From NCBI RefSeq assembly GCF_024701375.2, contig NZ_CP113910.1, forward strand, positions 1,984,001 through 2,048,000: a stretch of DNA of 64,000 nt, in the 5' to 3' direction. The position numbers were made by a program, and so were the translations under genes. The notes beneath the pieces are model-generated. The model worked only from the letters and a program-made list of their open reading frames with translations. It did not search any database and had not been told where the DNA came from. This DNA is from Streptomyces sp. KMM 9044 (GTDB lineage: Bacteria; Actinomycetota; Actinomycetes; Streptomycetales; Streptomycetaceae). Within the stretch, counting starts at the first letter, position 1, and each line of letters opens with the position of its first letter. Positions 30,431 through 40,180 of the stretch are shown piece after piece.

Positions 30431-30988
30431 TCAGGCCGCGAGCGCCGGGAGCGGCGGCCTGAAATCACCACCAAGGGCGAGTTCGAACCAGATGGTCTTG
30501 CCGCCCGGCCCGCCGTTCGGCCCGTCGACGGACCCGCAGCCGCCCCACCGGTCGGCGAGACTCTCGATGATCGGCAGCCCACGGCCGGAGGGAGCGGCGG
30601 GATCGGGCATCGCCGCGCCCGGCGCGAACGGAGGCAGATCCGGACTCGCGTCCCACACGCTCACCCGCAGCGCGGGGCACAGCCACTGCATCCGGACGAT
30701 GACCGGGCCCTTGGTGTGCCGCACCGAGTTGGTGGCGAGTTCGCAGGTCAACAGCTCTGCTCGGTCGGCGAGTTCACTGATCCCGTGCGCGTGGAGTACG
30801 GCACGGAGGGTGCCCCGGACGATCCGGGGGCCGCGTGGGTCGCAGGGGAGGTGGATCTCGTACGTCCAGGGAGCGGCGAACGGGATCGGGGCGGGGTGGT
30901 CGCCGTAGCCGACGTCGTGGTTGACGCCGTAACTGACAGGGCGGGTCGATTCGTTGCTCGGTTCAGTGCTCTGTTCGTTGCTGCTCAC
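30431..30988 (-). CDS. ATP-binding protein (HATPase, anti-sigma-like)
   Basis: Cytosolic protein of 185 residues. The GTG at 30988 (MSSNEQSTEPSNESTRPVSY) follows GGAGGC. It has a GHKL ATPase fold: LTCELATNSVRHTKGPVIVR is the N box with the Mg-binding Asn, SVWDASPDLPP the G1 box and GRGLPIIESLADRWG the G2 box. The family resembles RsbW/SpoIIAB kinases without a histidine-kinase module. In Streptomyces such genes pair with XRE and DUF397 genes (WhiJ-type triads) that affect development. Here that pair lies divergently beyond an IS element. A longer frame to 31156 is non-coding. Confidence 0.88.
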   Translation of the reverse strand: MSSNEQSTEPSNESTRPVSYGVNHDVGYGDHPAPIPFAAPWTYEIHLPCDPRGPRIVRGTLRAVLHAHGISELADRAELLTCELATNSVRHTKGPVIVRMQWLCPALRVSVWDASPDLPPFAPGAAMPDPAAPSGRGLPIIESLADRWGGCGSVDGPNGGPGGKTIWFELALGGDFRPPLPALAA

Positions 30989-31292
30989 GAGGGTCTGCCT
31001 CCGTGGTGCGGAACGGGTTCTTTGGGGCGCCGGTCGCGAACCGCCGTACGGCGGTGGCAATGCCGGGGTCCTGCCTTCCGGAGGGCAGGGGGCCGGTGCG
31101 CTTCCGCTGAGCGGCTGGAACGCGAATGGCGTGCTACACAATGTAGAGCTACCCACTTAACCCGTGCCATGCTTTGAACTGGAACGAGTGAATAATCGGA
31201 TTCGGTTGGACCCGATCCACCAGCGTCGGCACACTGTGCGCGAGCAAGGAGGCTGTAAATGGCACCGAAGCACCAGCCTCGATTCTTCACTT

Positions 31293-32994
31293 GCGGTGTG
31301 ACGTCGGTCGGTTCGGCGGTTTGCCCGTAATGTCCCCTGCCGTTCGAGGACGGGCCGTCGCGTGACGCTGCGGGGCGTCGGGTTCCACGGGCCCGAGGGT
31401 GCTGCGGGTCCTCTCCTCTCCGCTGTCGTCGGGGCGGGGCCGACCGTCAGGTGTGGGCCGGAAGCTGGGTGGCCCGCTGCCAGGCGGTGGCGAACGCCGG
31501 CGCCCAGGGCCAGGTGCGGTCGAGGTGGAGGGTGCGTCTGCGTGCGTGGGCGGTGAGCCGGGCGGGCAGGTGGTAGAGCCTCCTGCGGATCGTCTCCGGT
31601 TCGGCGGCGGCGAGTTCGGGCTCGTCATGCAGGAGAAGGAGCCTGGTCCATGCGTCGAGGTCCGCGGCGATAGTGGCAGCCAGCACCCAGGCGGCGTTCA
31701 GCTGCCAGGACTTCGAGGGCAGCAGCCCGAGGCCGATCCGCTTGATCGCCTTGACACGATCCTCGACCTCGGCATGATCACGGTAGAGAGCATCGACGAA
31801 CCACACCTGCCCGGAGCCGGACACCCCGGAAAGCCCCTGGTGGGCGGGGATGTTCGTGGCGACGATCTGGTAACGCCAGCCGGTGCGCTGCTCGAACGCG
31901 GTCAGCTTCTTCAGATCGCGGCGCGAGGGCTTGACCCGGCGCACGATCAGCCGCATCCCCTCGGGCCAGCCGCTCAGGTCGCGCACCCCGGTCAGCTCGG
32001 CGACCTGGTAGGTGACCTTCTGTCCGTCCGGGCCCTTGATCTCGTGGACCTCGCCGTCCTGCCGCAGCGCGTCGTTCCACACGTCCGCGGGCAGCAGTGC
32101 GATCGCGGCCTCGTCGGCGGTATTGATGGCCCAGCCGGTCACCCAGCGCACTCGGCGGCGGCTGGTGGTCAGCGCCTGCAGATGCTCAAGGAGGCCGTGG
32201 CTGAAGGCCGCGCCGTCGATCCTCACCAGCAGCTTCGACCACAGCGGCAGCGGAGTTGCCGCAGCGCGGCGGCCAGCACCGTCTTGTGGTCGGCGACGTC
32301 GTTGGACGCCGCGTTGCCCGGCCGTAGCAGCATGGTCACGCACTCGCGGGTATTGGCCAGCCAGGCGCCCAGCGGGTGATGTCCGTAGCCGCCCTTGAAC
32401 GTGCCGGCCGCGCCGTCCTTCTTGCTGGTGCAGGTCACCAAGGTGGCATCGAGATCCAGGACGTACCAGTTGGTGAGCGTGCGCCCGCATACCGAGATCC
32501 ACGGGAACCCACCGGGCCGCAGGGCGAGCAGCGTCCACACCCCACGCCGTATCACGGCGCGCACGCGCTCCACCCGGGCTCCGACAGGGCCGTCGATGGC
32601 TTCCAGCGTGCGCCACAGGGTGCTGTCCGAGACCGGACGGGGAAGAACGGCCTCCAGTGCTGCTGCAGTTGCTCGGCCTGCAGGACATTCCTCGCGCCGA
32701 GGACGATCGCGCAGGCCAGCTGGACCAGGGCCATCCCGCGATCCCGCCACCCCGGCCCGACGCCGCGGGGCAGCGCGGCGGCCAGGGCGCGGGTCAGCCC
32801 GACCCGGTCCGCGATCCGGTGCAGCAGCACCACGCCCGCATGCCCGACCAGGTTCTTGCCGTCGGCCCGCACAACGAGCCGACGATCCCATTCGGTAGCC
32901 TGCACCTGTTGGGTGCCCCCACTCTGCGACGTTCTTGATCTAGGAAGTTCAGATCATCGCAGGTCAGGGGCACCCTTCCGCTATCAGGGCGTCA
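31293..32994 (-). mobile_element. IS1380-type insertion sequence (decayed)
   Basis: A transposon of about 1.7 kb between the HATPase gene and the XRE gene. Both outer ends show a related inverted sequence: GTGTGACGTC on the left (about 31296) and, read inward, ATGTGACGCC on the right (about 32993). A clear target duplication is not seen, so the limits are approximate to 5-10 bp. The non-coding right part contains GATCTAGGAAGTTCAGATC. The transposase is broken in two places, so the copy is not autonomous. Confidence 0.7.
31447..32905 (-). pseudogene. IS1380-family transposase, two frameshifts
   Basis: The protein is readable only by changing frame twice. Frame one starts at 32905 (MQATEWDRRLVVRADGKNLV) and runs to EQLQQH near 32670. 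Frame two continues EAVLPRPVSDSTLWRTLEAI to AALRQL near 32256. Frame three resumes PLPLWSKLLVRIDGAAFSHG and runs to QRATQLPAHT at 31447. The DDE catalytic region includes VLDLDATLVTCTSKK and LVRIDGAAFSHG, and VWFVDALYRDHAEVEDRVKA carries the Glu. Each shift looks like loss of one base. Total length of about 480 residues matches the family. Confidence 0.85.
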
Positions 32995-33097
32995 CATCAC
33001 TGACGGACGGCCCTCGTAGCTGAATACACGAGGCCAGCCCACGATCCGTCAGCGCCGACTCGGCGCCGAGCTGCGACGGCTCAGAGAGTCCGCAGGC

Positions 33098-33871
33098 ATG
33101 CCCGCTCCCAGGGCAGCCGAGTTGCTGGGCACCGACCGCACCAACATTTCCAACATCGAGGCCGGTAGGTACGGCATCAGCGAGGACCGTCTGCGTCGGC
33201 TCGTGAGCATCTACGAGTGCGACGACGAGGAACTCATCGACGCCCTGGCCTCCATGACCGGAGGCCGCCGGAGCGGTTGGTGGGAGGAGTACCGGGGCAA
33301 GATCCCGCCCGATTTCCTCGACACATCGGAACTGGAGCACTACGCCACGAGCCTGCGCTCAGTCCAGACAGCCCATCTTCCCGGCATCTTCCAGACCGAG
33401 GACCACGCGCGCGCCCTCTTCGACTTGTTCATCCCGACCCTGCCCCGCCTTGAGGTGGAACTCCGCATCGCTCATCGGCTGGCGCGGCATGCACGGATCG
33501 CAGATGAGCCCGGCATCCCCTACATCGGACTCATCCACGAAGCCGCGCTGCATATGCAGGTGGGCGGGCGGAAGGTAGCCAAAGCGCAGCTCGCTCGCCT
33601 CTTGGAAGAAGGCGAGCGTGACAACGTCACTCTCCGGGTCATCCCGTTCTCGGCGGGCGGCTTCCCCATGGCCGGCGACTCCGTGATGTACGCGGTGGGC
33701 CCCAGCCCTCACCTGGACACAGTCCTGGTCGACTCCCCGCTCGGCGCCGCTTTCTTCCACTCGTCCACTCAACTCGCCAACTTCCGTCGGCGACTGGACG
33801 CGATCGAACAGGTGGCGTTGAATCCGAAGCAGTCATCAGATGCCATCGCCGAAATCGCCAACGACCTCTAA
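33098..33871 (+). CDS. XRE family regulator with DUF5753, 5' end altered
   Basis: Helix-turn-helix regulator of the WhiJ/AbaA-like class. From ATG 33098 it is 257 residues: MPAPRAAELLGTDRTNISNI holds helices 2-3 of the HTH, then the DUF5753 ligand-type domain (WWEEYRGKIPPDFLDTSELE to the C-terminus). Family members normally have about 25 more residues, and these are present in frame upstream as TIRQRRLGAELRRLRESAG. No ATG, GTG or TTG precedes them: a TAG lies at 33017 and a CTG at 33020 directly after it. Either CTG is used or helix 1 is lost. The IS end lies about 25 bp further upstream. Confidence 0.85.
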   Translation: MPAPRAAELLGTDRTNISNIEAGRYGISEDRLRRLVSIYECDDEELIDALASMTGGRRSGWWEEYRGKIPPDFLDTSELEHYATSLRSVQTAHLPGIFQTEDHARALFDLFIPTLPRLEVELRIAHRLARHARIADEPGIPYIGLIHEAALHMQVGGRKVAKAQLARLLEEGERDNVTLRVIPFSAGGFPMAGDSVMYAVGPSPHLDTVLVDSPLGAAFFHSSTQLANFRRRLDAIEQVALNPKQSSDAIAEIANDL

Positions 33872-33883
33872 GAGGTGCCCGTC

Positions 33884-34078
33884 GTGTCCGCCCTGAAGTG
33901 GATCAAGTCCTCGTACTCCGAGGCCAGTGGTAACAACTGCGTTGAGGTTGCCTGGACACAGACAGGAGTCGCCCTGCGGGACAGCGAACGCCCGGCGGAT
34001 GTGATCGTCATGGGCCGGGCGTCGCTTGGTGCGCTGATAGGAAGCCTCAGGTCCGGTTCACTCGGGAGCGGCCGCTGA
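33884..34078 (+). CDS. DUF397 protein
   Basis: Small protein of 64 residues that follows the XRE gene by 12 bp; the GTG at 33884 has AGAGG upstream. The DUF397 core is intact: WIKSSYSEASGNNCVEVAWT and VALRDSERPADVIVMGRASLGALI. The usual final segment is replaced by RSGSLGSGR, which is read from DNA that on the other strand encodes the end of HsdS. XRE-DUF397 pairs are typical Streptomyces regulatory modules. The gene overlaps hsdS by 32 bp tail to tail. Confidence 0.88.
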   Translation: MSALKWIKSSYSEASGNNCVEVAWTQTGVALRDSERPADVIVMGRASLGALIGSLRSGSLGSGR

Positions 34079-35264
34079 GCAGGTCTTCGATCACGCCCTG
34101 CTGGATCGTGCGGAGCTTTGCGATCTGCTGTTGCAGCACGGCAGCCCGCTCCCGAGCCGCATGTACCGGGCCGAGTAGACGCCGTTGCTCCTCCACCGGC
34201 GGGACCGGAACCGGCATCTGCTTCACCTGGGTCGAGTTGATCGACGCAAGGTTGGTCGTTTGCTTACCCACACGCTGAAAGTAGGCTCGGCCCTCGGGCG
34301 ACGCGGCATACAGCGCGAGGAAGTCCGGCAACATCTGCTCGCCACAACGAACTCTGAACACATGGTTCTGGTGCAGACACTCGTCGATGCGACCGTCCCA
34401 GACGGCACCTCGGCCCAGCTTGTCGAGGTCGCCGCCCTCGGTGAGTAGAAGGTCACCCTTCCTGAGGGCGTAACGCTCATACTGTGTCTTTACGATACGA
34501 ACCGTCTTTACGTCAGTGGTGTCAATTCGCCCATCGAGCACGTTCGCGACGCGGAGGTAGGGCAACTCGATGGTTCCGTCGCCCACGAGTTCGGAGCCGA
34601 GTGTGACACCGGCCGCAACGGTGGCGACCGAGTCGAGACGCGGACCGGCTGTCCCGACTTGACCCAATGCATGCGCAGAGAGCGCGGATTCGGCGATTTC
34701 GACCTTGGCCAGCATCCGCTCCAACGCCCCGATCCGCCGCTCGAACGCCTTGTGCGCGGCGACAATGTCGCGTTGTTCGGACAGCGGCAGTCGCGGAATC
34801 TCCAGGGCTCGTACGTCGGCCTGCGACACCTTGTACTGGCCGCTGGTCCCGCGCATGGCCGCCTCAATCTGCCGCCGCACAGCAGCTGAGGTCAGCACGA
34901 TTCCCAAGAATCCGGGGTCCAGCAGGTCAGGATCAGCAACCAGCCGGAACACCAAGTCCGGCAGAAGCAGTCTCGGACGGACCTGGTTCACCGTGCAGGC
35001 GACACCCACCAGCGCCTTGACCCCGTTGGCCCGGGACATGAGGACATCGCCGCGCCGTACTTCAAAGGCGATCCTCGGCAGGACCTCGTTGGGAAGTCGC
35101 TTCGCCTCCGAGGCGACGAACTTCCCCGAAGTGACCGCGCTGAGCTTCAGGACACCCCACTCGTCCATCGCAGGTCGCGCCGAGTCGCAGACCGGACTCC
35201 ATCCGGTCTCGACTTTCCGCAGCACATCCTTGAGTGCCACCGTGGATCGGACCTCAACGCCCAT
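34047..35264 (-). CDS. hsdS: Type I restriction-modification specificity subunit S
   Basis: HsdS, 405 residues, which sets the DNA target of both modification and restriction. ATG 35264 overlaps the hsdM stop by 11 bp, so it is translationally coupled. There are two target-recognition domains (about residues 1-150 and 200-340), each followed by a long helical spacer: [20 protein letters not shown] with [14 protein letters not shown], and [20 protein letters not shown] with [16 protein letters not shown]. The recognition sequence cannot be read from the protein. Target domains usually differ between strains. Confidence 0.93.
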   Translation of the reverse strand: MGVEVRSTVALKDVLRKVETGWSPVCDSARPAMDEWGVLKLSAVTSGKFVASEAKRLPNEVLPRIAFEVRRGDVLMSRANGVKALVGVACTVNQVRPRLLLPDLVFRLVADPDLLDPGFLGIVLTSAAVRRQIEAAMRGTSGQYKVSQADVRALEIPRLPLSEQRDIVAAHKAFERRIGALERMLAKVEIAESALSAHALGQVGTAGPRLDSVATVAAGVTLGSELVGDGTIELPYLRVANVLDGRIDTTDVKTVRIVKTQYERYALRKGDLLLTEGGDLDKLGRGAVWDGRIDECLHQNHVFRVRCGEQMLPDFLALYAASPEGRAYFQRVGKQTTNLASINSTQVKQMPVPVPPVEEQRRLLGPVHAARERAAVLQQQIAKLRTIQQGVIEDLLSGRSRVNRT

Positions 35265-37854
35265 AACCCAGCACCCCCAGCCACTCCGCAAGCCCCTTCG
35301 CCGCGTCCCCGCTCTCGTCCTCCAGGTCCGTCAGCGAGACCTCGTACTTCTCGGCCCAGCGTCGGAAGGAGGCGACGATCTCGCGGCGGCCCGCCGCCAG
35401 CGCCGCGTTCAGACGGTCGGACAGGTCACGGCGCAGGACGGCGAGGACGACACCCTCAGGTCCGCCCGCCTCGGACAGCTTCCACTTGGCCGCCTGCTTC
35501 AACTCCGGCAGGAAGCTGTCGTCCAGCGCCTTGCGCTTCCTGCGCGCCGCCGTCAGGGACTTCTTGGCTGCCGTCAACGCCTTGTCCAGAGCGGCGAGTT
35601 GCTCCGGGGCGACCGGCTCCCCCAGTTCACCGGATTCGGAGTCGGACTCGTCGTCCGTGTCCGTACCCGCGTCCGCCACCGCCGACCTCGCCTCGGCCGC
35701 TGTCTTCGCCGCGGCCTCCGCCTCCGCGACGGCCTTGTCCGCCGCCTTGACCGCCTCCAGGAACTCCGGGATCAGCTCCCGTACGACCGGCTGGTCGAGG
35801 GCCCTGCGGCGCTCGGCCGGAGAGACCGACGTGCGCTTCGCGTCCTCCGCGCCGCCACCCGGGACCGCCGGGTCGACGATCGCCTCGACGGAGTCGACCC
35901 AGCCTTCCAGGACCCGCTCGAAGCCGCCCGCCGCGAGGGCCTTCATGTCGTAGCGGTTCTCCGTCCACCAGGCGGCGATGATGCCGGCGGTCGTGAACTC
36001 GTCGAGAACCCCGGCTCCGCCGACCGCGGCCGTGAACCCGTCGAGAAGCCCACTGCGCAGACCCATCAGCTTCCGGTCCGCCGCGAGCTGGGCGAAGAGA
36101 CCGGAGCTCTTCGCCCACCACTCGTCGAACGTCTCGCGCAGCTCCGACTCCCGCGCGTACGTCAGTCCCGGAACACGGGCGGCCGTGGCCTCCGCGCCCT
36201 CCGGCAGGAAGTCGTAGTACTCGCCCGAGCCCTCCCGGCGCGCGAACAGCGAACCGGCGTCGACCCCGTACGCCCTGAACAGCCCCTCCTTCGCCGCGAC
36301 CTCGGCGACCGGCACGCCCCCGTACAGGTGCGCCCGTACGTCCTGCGGCTCGGCGGGAGGCGAGTTGTCCACCCAGCGGCGAATGTTGAAGTTCGCCTCG
36401 GGGACGCCCTTCGCGTCGGGGGCGAGGAGTTCGTCGCGGTGGACCTCGCGCGAGTAGCCGTCGATGAGGCGCCAGCTGCGGAAGACCTTGACGATCTTCT
36501 CGATGTGTTCGGGGCCGAGTTCGTTCTGGTTGCGGCCGGGCGTGAAGTCCCGGTCGGCGTTGATGAAGAGGACCTTCTCCCGGCGCTTCGGGTCGGTCTT
36601 CCCGTGCGGGGGCCGCAGGATGAGGATGCAGGCCGGGACGCCCGCGCCGTAGAACAGGTTCGGGCCGAGGCCGATGACGGCTTCCACGCAGTCCGCGCGG
36701 AGCATCCCGATGCGGATCTCGCGTTCCTTGCCGCCCCGGAAGAGCACCCCGTACGGCATGACGACGGCCGCTCGCCCGCCGTCCTCCTCCAGGACGGACA
36801 CCATGTGCTGGACGAACATCAGGTCGGCCTTCTTGCCGCTCCCGGGCGTCCAGCCCCAGTGCATCCGCTTGCCGTGGTCCTCGTCGGCCCTGGCGACGGC
36901 GTCCTCGTCGTACGGGAGCGAGAACGGAGGGTTCGACAGGATCGCCGAGAACTTGCGCAGCCGCCCGTTCTCGTCGAGGTGGAGCGGCTCGGCGAGGGTG
37001 TCGCCGTGTTGGAGGTCGAAGGTGTGGATGCCGTGCAGGACCATGTTCATGCTGGCCATGGACCAGGACGGGCCGTTCTTGTCCTGCCCGTTGACCGACA
37101 GTTCCTCGGGGTCGCCGCCGTGTTCCTCGACGTGCTCGCGGGCCGCGATGAGCATGCCGCCGGAGCCCGCGCACGGGTCGTACACCGACTCCCCGGCCTG
37201 CGGGTCGACGAGGCGCACCATCATCCGCACCACCGAACGCGGCGTGTAGAACTCGCCGCCGCGCTGGCCGGCCGAGTCCGCGAACCGGCCGAGGAGGTAC
37301 TCGTAGGCCGCGCCCAGCATGTCGGGGAACTCGAAGTCCTCGTTGCGCAGCCGGTAGAGGCTGAAGTGCCGGATCAGCGAACGGAGTTCGGGGTCGGTGA
37401 AGCGCGGCTTGGTGCCGACCACCTCGTTGAAGCCGATGTGCGAGGCGATGCCCGCGAGCAGGTCGTTGCCCTCCTGGAGCGCCACCAATGCCTCGTCGAG
37501 GCCCTGGCCGACGTTCTCGGTCAGGGCCATGATGCCGGGCGCCGGGCTCTGCGGTTTCTCCGGGTCGTGGTGTGGTCCACGCCACCAGCGGGCCCGCGGC
37601 GGCACGTAGAAGACGCGGGGGTAGGCGGCCGGGTTGTCCGCCTTGGCCAGTGCCCTCGCCTCGTCGCCGCCGGTCTGCGCGAGCCGCTGCTCGTACACCC
37701 GCTTCCACTCCGGCTCGAACTCGTCCGAGGCCCGCTTCAGGAAGAGCATCCCGAAGATGAAGTCGCGGTACTCGGAGGCGTCCATCCGGCCGCGCAGGAT
37801 GTCGGCGGCCGAGAAGAGATGGCGTTCGAGCTCGGGCAGGGTGATTCTGGCCAC
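35254..37854 (-). CDS. hsdM: Type I restriction-modification methyltransferase subunit M
   Basis: HsdM, 866 residues, N6-adenine methyltransferase of the type I complex. GTG 37854 follows GAAGGA. The N-terminal HsdM helical domain ([20 protein letters not shown]) is followed by the SAM motif [16 protein letters not shown] near residue 245 and the catalytic [16 protein letters not shown] near 330. The last 300 residues are an extension rich in charged helices ([20 protein letters not shown], then acidic [15 protein letters not shown] and [20 protein letters not shown]), probably coiled coil. Canonical enteric HsdM is about 530 residues. First gene of hsdM-hsdS. Confidence 0.95.
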   Translation of the reverse strand: MARITLPELERHLFSAADILRGRMDASEYRDFIFGMLFLKRASDEFEPEWKRVYEQRLAQTGGDEARALAKADNPAAYPRVFYVPPRARWWRGPHHDPEKPQSPAPGIMALTENVGQGLDEALVALQEGNDLLAGIASHIGFNEVVGTKPRFTDPELRSLIRHFSLYRLRNEDFEFPDMLGAAYEYLLGRFADSAGQRGGEFYTPRSVVRMMVRLVDPQAGESVYDPCAGSGGMLIAAREHVEEHGGDPEELSVNGQDKNGPSWSMASMNMVLHGIHTFDLQHGDTLAEPLHLDENGRLRKFSAILSNPPFSLPYDEDAVARADEDHGKRMHWGWTPGSGKKADLMFVQHMVSVLEEDGGRAAVVMPYGVLFRGGKEREIRIGMLRADCVEAVIGLGPNLFYGAGVPACILILRPPHGKTDPKRREKVLFINADRDFTPGRNQNELGPEHIEKIVKVFRSWRLIDGYSREVHRDELLAPDAKGVPEANFNIRRWVDNSPPAEPQDVRAHLYGGVPVAEVAAKEGLFRAYGVDAGSLFARREGSGEYYDFLPEGAEATAARVPGLTYARESELRETFDEWWAKSSGLFAQLAADRKLMGLRSGLLDGFTAAVGGAGVLDEFTTAGIIAAWWTENRYDMKALAAGGFERVLEGWVDSVEAIVDPAVPGGGAEDAKRTSVSPAERRRALDQPVVRELIPEFLEAVKAADKAVAEAEAAAKTAAEARSAVADAGTDTDDESDSESGELGEPVAPEQLAALDKALTAAKKSLTAARRKRKALDDSFLPELKQAAKWKLSEAGGPEGVVLAVLRRDLSDRLNAALAAGRREIVASFRRWAEKYEVSLTDLEDESGDAAKGLAEWLGVLGYGR

Positions 37855-37975
37855 GCGCGGATCCTTCGTACGGAGATGGAGGTGCTACGGAAGGTTAGAC
37901 GGCCCGCCGGTGCGGGAGGCAACCCGCGCGGAAACCGGACATCCGCCGCCGCACGGCGAGGGGCGCGGCCGTCGC

Positions 37976-38743
37976 TCAGACCTTGACGATGCCCAGGCTG
38001 ACCAGGAGCCGCCACACGTCGGTGGACGGGTCGCGGTTCAGCGGCTCGCAGTTCTTGGCGTGCCCCGAGCGGGGGGCCCGTTCCTTCTCCGAGCGGCCGT
38101 ACTCCGGAGCCTCGAACGTGGCGTTGGCGGGCTTGCACGCACCGTGCTCGCACTGACCGACCAGGGCTCGCGCGTGCCGCACCGCCGCCTTCTCCCTGCC
38201 CTTCAGCGCCTTGGTACGGGCATCGCCCAGACCCTTGTCGGGCTTGTCGAACCGCTTGTACGCGGGGTCGGCCTTGCGCAGCTTCTCCAGGACGTGCGTG
38301 TTCTTCGCCGCGCCCTGGGCGCCGCCGAACGGCTGGAAGTGCAGCAGCAGCCACAGTTCGAAGGAGGGGTGGGAGAAGCAGACCTCGGTGTCCGAGGCCG
38401 CTGCGGCCTCGAAGGCCTCGGGGATGTCGTGGTGGCTGTCCCGGTCGAAGAGCACCCAGGTCTCGTCCTCCCCCCGGGCCGCGTCGACGACCGCCTCGAC
38501 GGCGCGGGACGGGATCAGGCCGTCGGCCTTGCGGACCGGCTTGATGGTGAAGGCCGGCCGGCCGGTCTCGCTGTCCCCGCTCCCGTACTCCTTGTTGAGG
38601 TAGCGCAGGTAGTCGTACTCGGTCGCCTCGCCTTCGCATCCCACGTACAGCACCCGCTCGCGACGTGAGTACTGCGGCGGAGGCGCCTGCGGCGGCATCA
38701 CCGTGCTCGCCGCGTCCTTCCTCGACCTGCGTCTGCTGCTCAT
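37976..38743 (-). CDS. rloB: RloB family protein (AbiLii-like TOPRIM-type)
   Basis: Protein of 255 residues from ATG 38743. LYVGCEGEATEYDYLRYLN, with the acidic cluster typical of TOPRIM-like RloB, is followed by TWVLFDRDSHHDIPEAF (DRD motif) and FSHPSFELWLLLHFQP. The C-terminal part is basic. RloB proteins were named as restriction-linked ORFs in Campylobacter, and the same pair is AbiLi/AbiLii in lactococcal phage abortive infection. It is 22 bp downstream of rloA and upstream of hsdM, all on one strand. A nuclease role triggered by the ATPase partner is inferred from related ATPase/TOPRIM pairs. Confidence 0.85.
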   Translation of the reverse strand: MSSRRRSRKDAASTVMPPQAPPPQYSRRERVLYVGCEGEATEYDYLRYLNKEYGSGDSETGRPAFTIKPVRKADGLIPSRAVEAVVDAARGEDETWVLFDRDSHHDIPEAFEAAAASDTEVCFSHPSFELWLLLHFQPFGGAQGAAKNTHVLEKLRKADPAYKRFDKPDKGLGDARTKALKGREKAAVRHARALVGQCEHGACKPANATFEAPEYGRSEKERAPRSGHAKNCEPLNRDPSTDVWRLLVSLGIVKV

Positions 38744-38765
38744 GCTCCGTGCCCACCCCGCTCGC

Positions 38766-40061
38766 TCACGCCGTCGCTGCCGCCTTCTCCTCCAGCTGGG
38801 ACACCTCACGGGCGATCTCGCCCGGGGTCACCCGGGGCACCCCTCCGTACCGGCCCCGCAGATAGCCGCGCTCCAGGTCCTCGCCGGCCTCCGGATGGGC
38901 TGCGACCAGCGGATACAGCTCGGTCGCGCCGGACTTCGTCTTCGCGGTGAGCCATACCTGGTCGCGGCCGAGCGGACGGTCCAGCACGGCGTTGCCGAGC
39001 AGGGTGGCGTCATGCGTGGTGAAGATCAGCTGGGCACCCTTGGCATTGGCCTCACGGTCCTGGAAGAGGCGGACGACCTCGGCGGCCAGCGTGGGGTGGA
39101 GACTGGAATCGAGCTCGTCGACCAGCAGCGTCGCCCCGTTGTCGAGGACGGTGAGCATCGGGCCGAGGAAGGCGAACCACGCGTGTGTGCCGAAGCTTTC
39201 CTCGGTGAGGAAGTCGAGCGGCACCGCTTCCGCCCCCTCCGTCCGGTGCCGAAGGGAGACCGTACCGGTGTCCGGATCGAGATCGAAGCCGGTGACGCCC
39301 AGGTCGGCGGCGGCCAGGAGCTGGACGAGTCGTTCGCGGTAGCCGGTGTCGTCGTGACGTTCGGTGAGGCGGCGCTTGGTCCAGTCGGCACGGTGGCTGA
39401 TGTCCTCCCCCGGGGTCATCAGCCACAGGTTGTTCAGGAACCAGCGGTGCAGGGCGGACAGCTGAGGGTCGTTGAGGGTGGCCGCGGTGGAGAGGAAGAG
39501 GGCGTTCGGCCGGGTGAGTGCGACCAGGTCGTCGCGGCGGCCGGTGAAGGCCGGGCTCTCGAAGAGGTACGCGTCGCCGTCCTCCGCCGGGCGGTCCGCC
39601 TCCCGGTCGAACCAGACCTGCCGGACGCCGCCCGGGTAGGCGTGCAGCCATTCGGCCTCCACCCGGTCGTCGGAGAGTTCGAAGCCGTACGTGTAACGGA
39701 CGGGGGTGCGGGCGCCCAGGACCAGGTCGACCTCGAAGAGGGTGGTCTCCTCGGCGCCGGCGGCGTCCAGCTTGAAGGGCTGCCGGTGCGGTACCCCGGG
39801 ATACTTGGCCCAGTCCGCGAAGGAGGTGCGTACCGCCTCCCGCATGGCGTGGAACGCGCTGAGCATGTTGCTCTTGCCGGAAGCGTTCGCACCGAAGATC
39901 CCGGCGACGGGCAGCACCGGCACGTGCCCGCCACCGTCCTGAGCGATCCCGCTGTCCCGCGCGACGCTGTCGGAACTGTCCACACCGCCCGCAGCGACAA
40001 GTGTCAGCTCGGCCTCGTCCCGGATCGAGCGGTGGTTCGCCACTCGAAAGCGCAGAAGCAC
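38766..40061 (-). CDS. rloA: RloA-like AAA ATPase (AbiLi-like)
   Basis: ABC/OLD-type ATPase of 431 residues. GTG 40061 follows GGAGGTGGACG. N-terminal MLLRFRVANHRSIRDEAELT and Walker A IFGANASGKSNMLSAFHAM near residue 55 are split from the C-terminal half by a long insert. Later come ATLLVDELDSSLHPTLAAEV (Walker B with DE) and QLIFTTHDATLLGN (switch His). The gene pair with RloB is the two-component AbiL-like arrangement, where the ATPase senses infection and the partner acts. It is placed at the outer edge of the island next to the core gene mnmA. Confidence 0.88.
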   Translation of the reverse strand: MLLRFRVANHRSIRDEAELTLVAAGGVDSSDSVARDSGIAQDGGGHVPVLPVAGIFGANASGKSNMLSAFHAMREAVRTSFADWAKYPGVPHRQPFKLDAAGAEETTLFEVDLVLGARTPVRYTYGFELSDDRVEAEWLHAYPGGVRQVWFDREADRPAEDGDAYLFESPAFTGRRDDLVALTRPNALFLSTAATLNDPQLSALHRWFLNNLWLMTPGEDISHRADWTKRRLTERHDDTGYRERLVQLLAAADLGVTGFDLDPDTGTVSLRHRTEGAEAVPLDFLTEESFGTHAWFAFLGPMLTVLDNGATLLVDELDSSLHPTLAAEVVRLFQDREANAKGAQLIFTTHDATLLGNAVLDRPLGRDQVWLTAKTKSGATELYPLVAAHPEAGEDLERGYLRGRYGGVPRVTPGEIAREVSQLEEKAAATA

Positions 40062-40180
40062 CGTCCACCTCCCGGAGGGGCGGGGAGGTCCCGCCGCCGA
40101 CTCACCCTGCGCGGACCTTCCGCGACGGCCAGCCTATGCCGGGGTGGTCGGACCGTGCCAGCTCCTGCGAGCCCTCGACA

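Noticed and set aside
31200..33010. Target-site duplication TCACT around the IS1380 element
   Set aside because: TCACT occurs on both sides, but using it leaves the inverted ends out of register by five bases, so I do not assert it.
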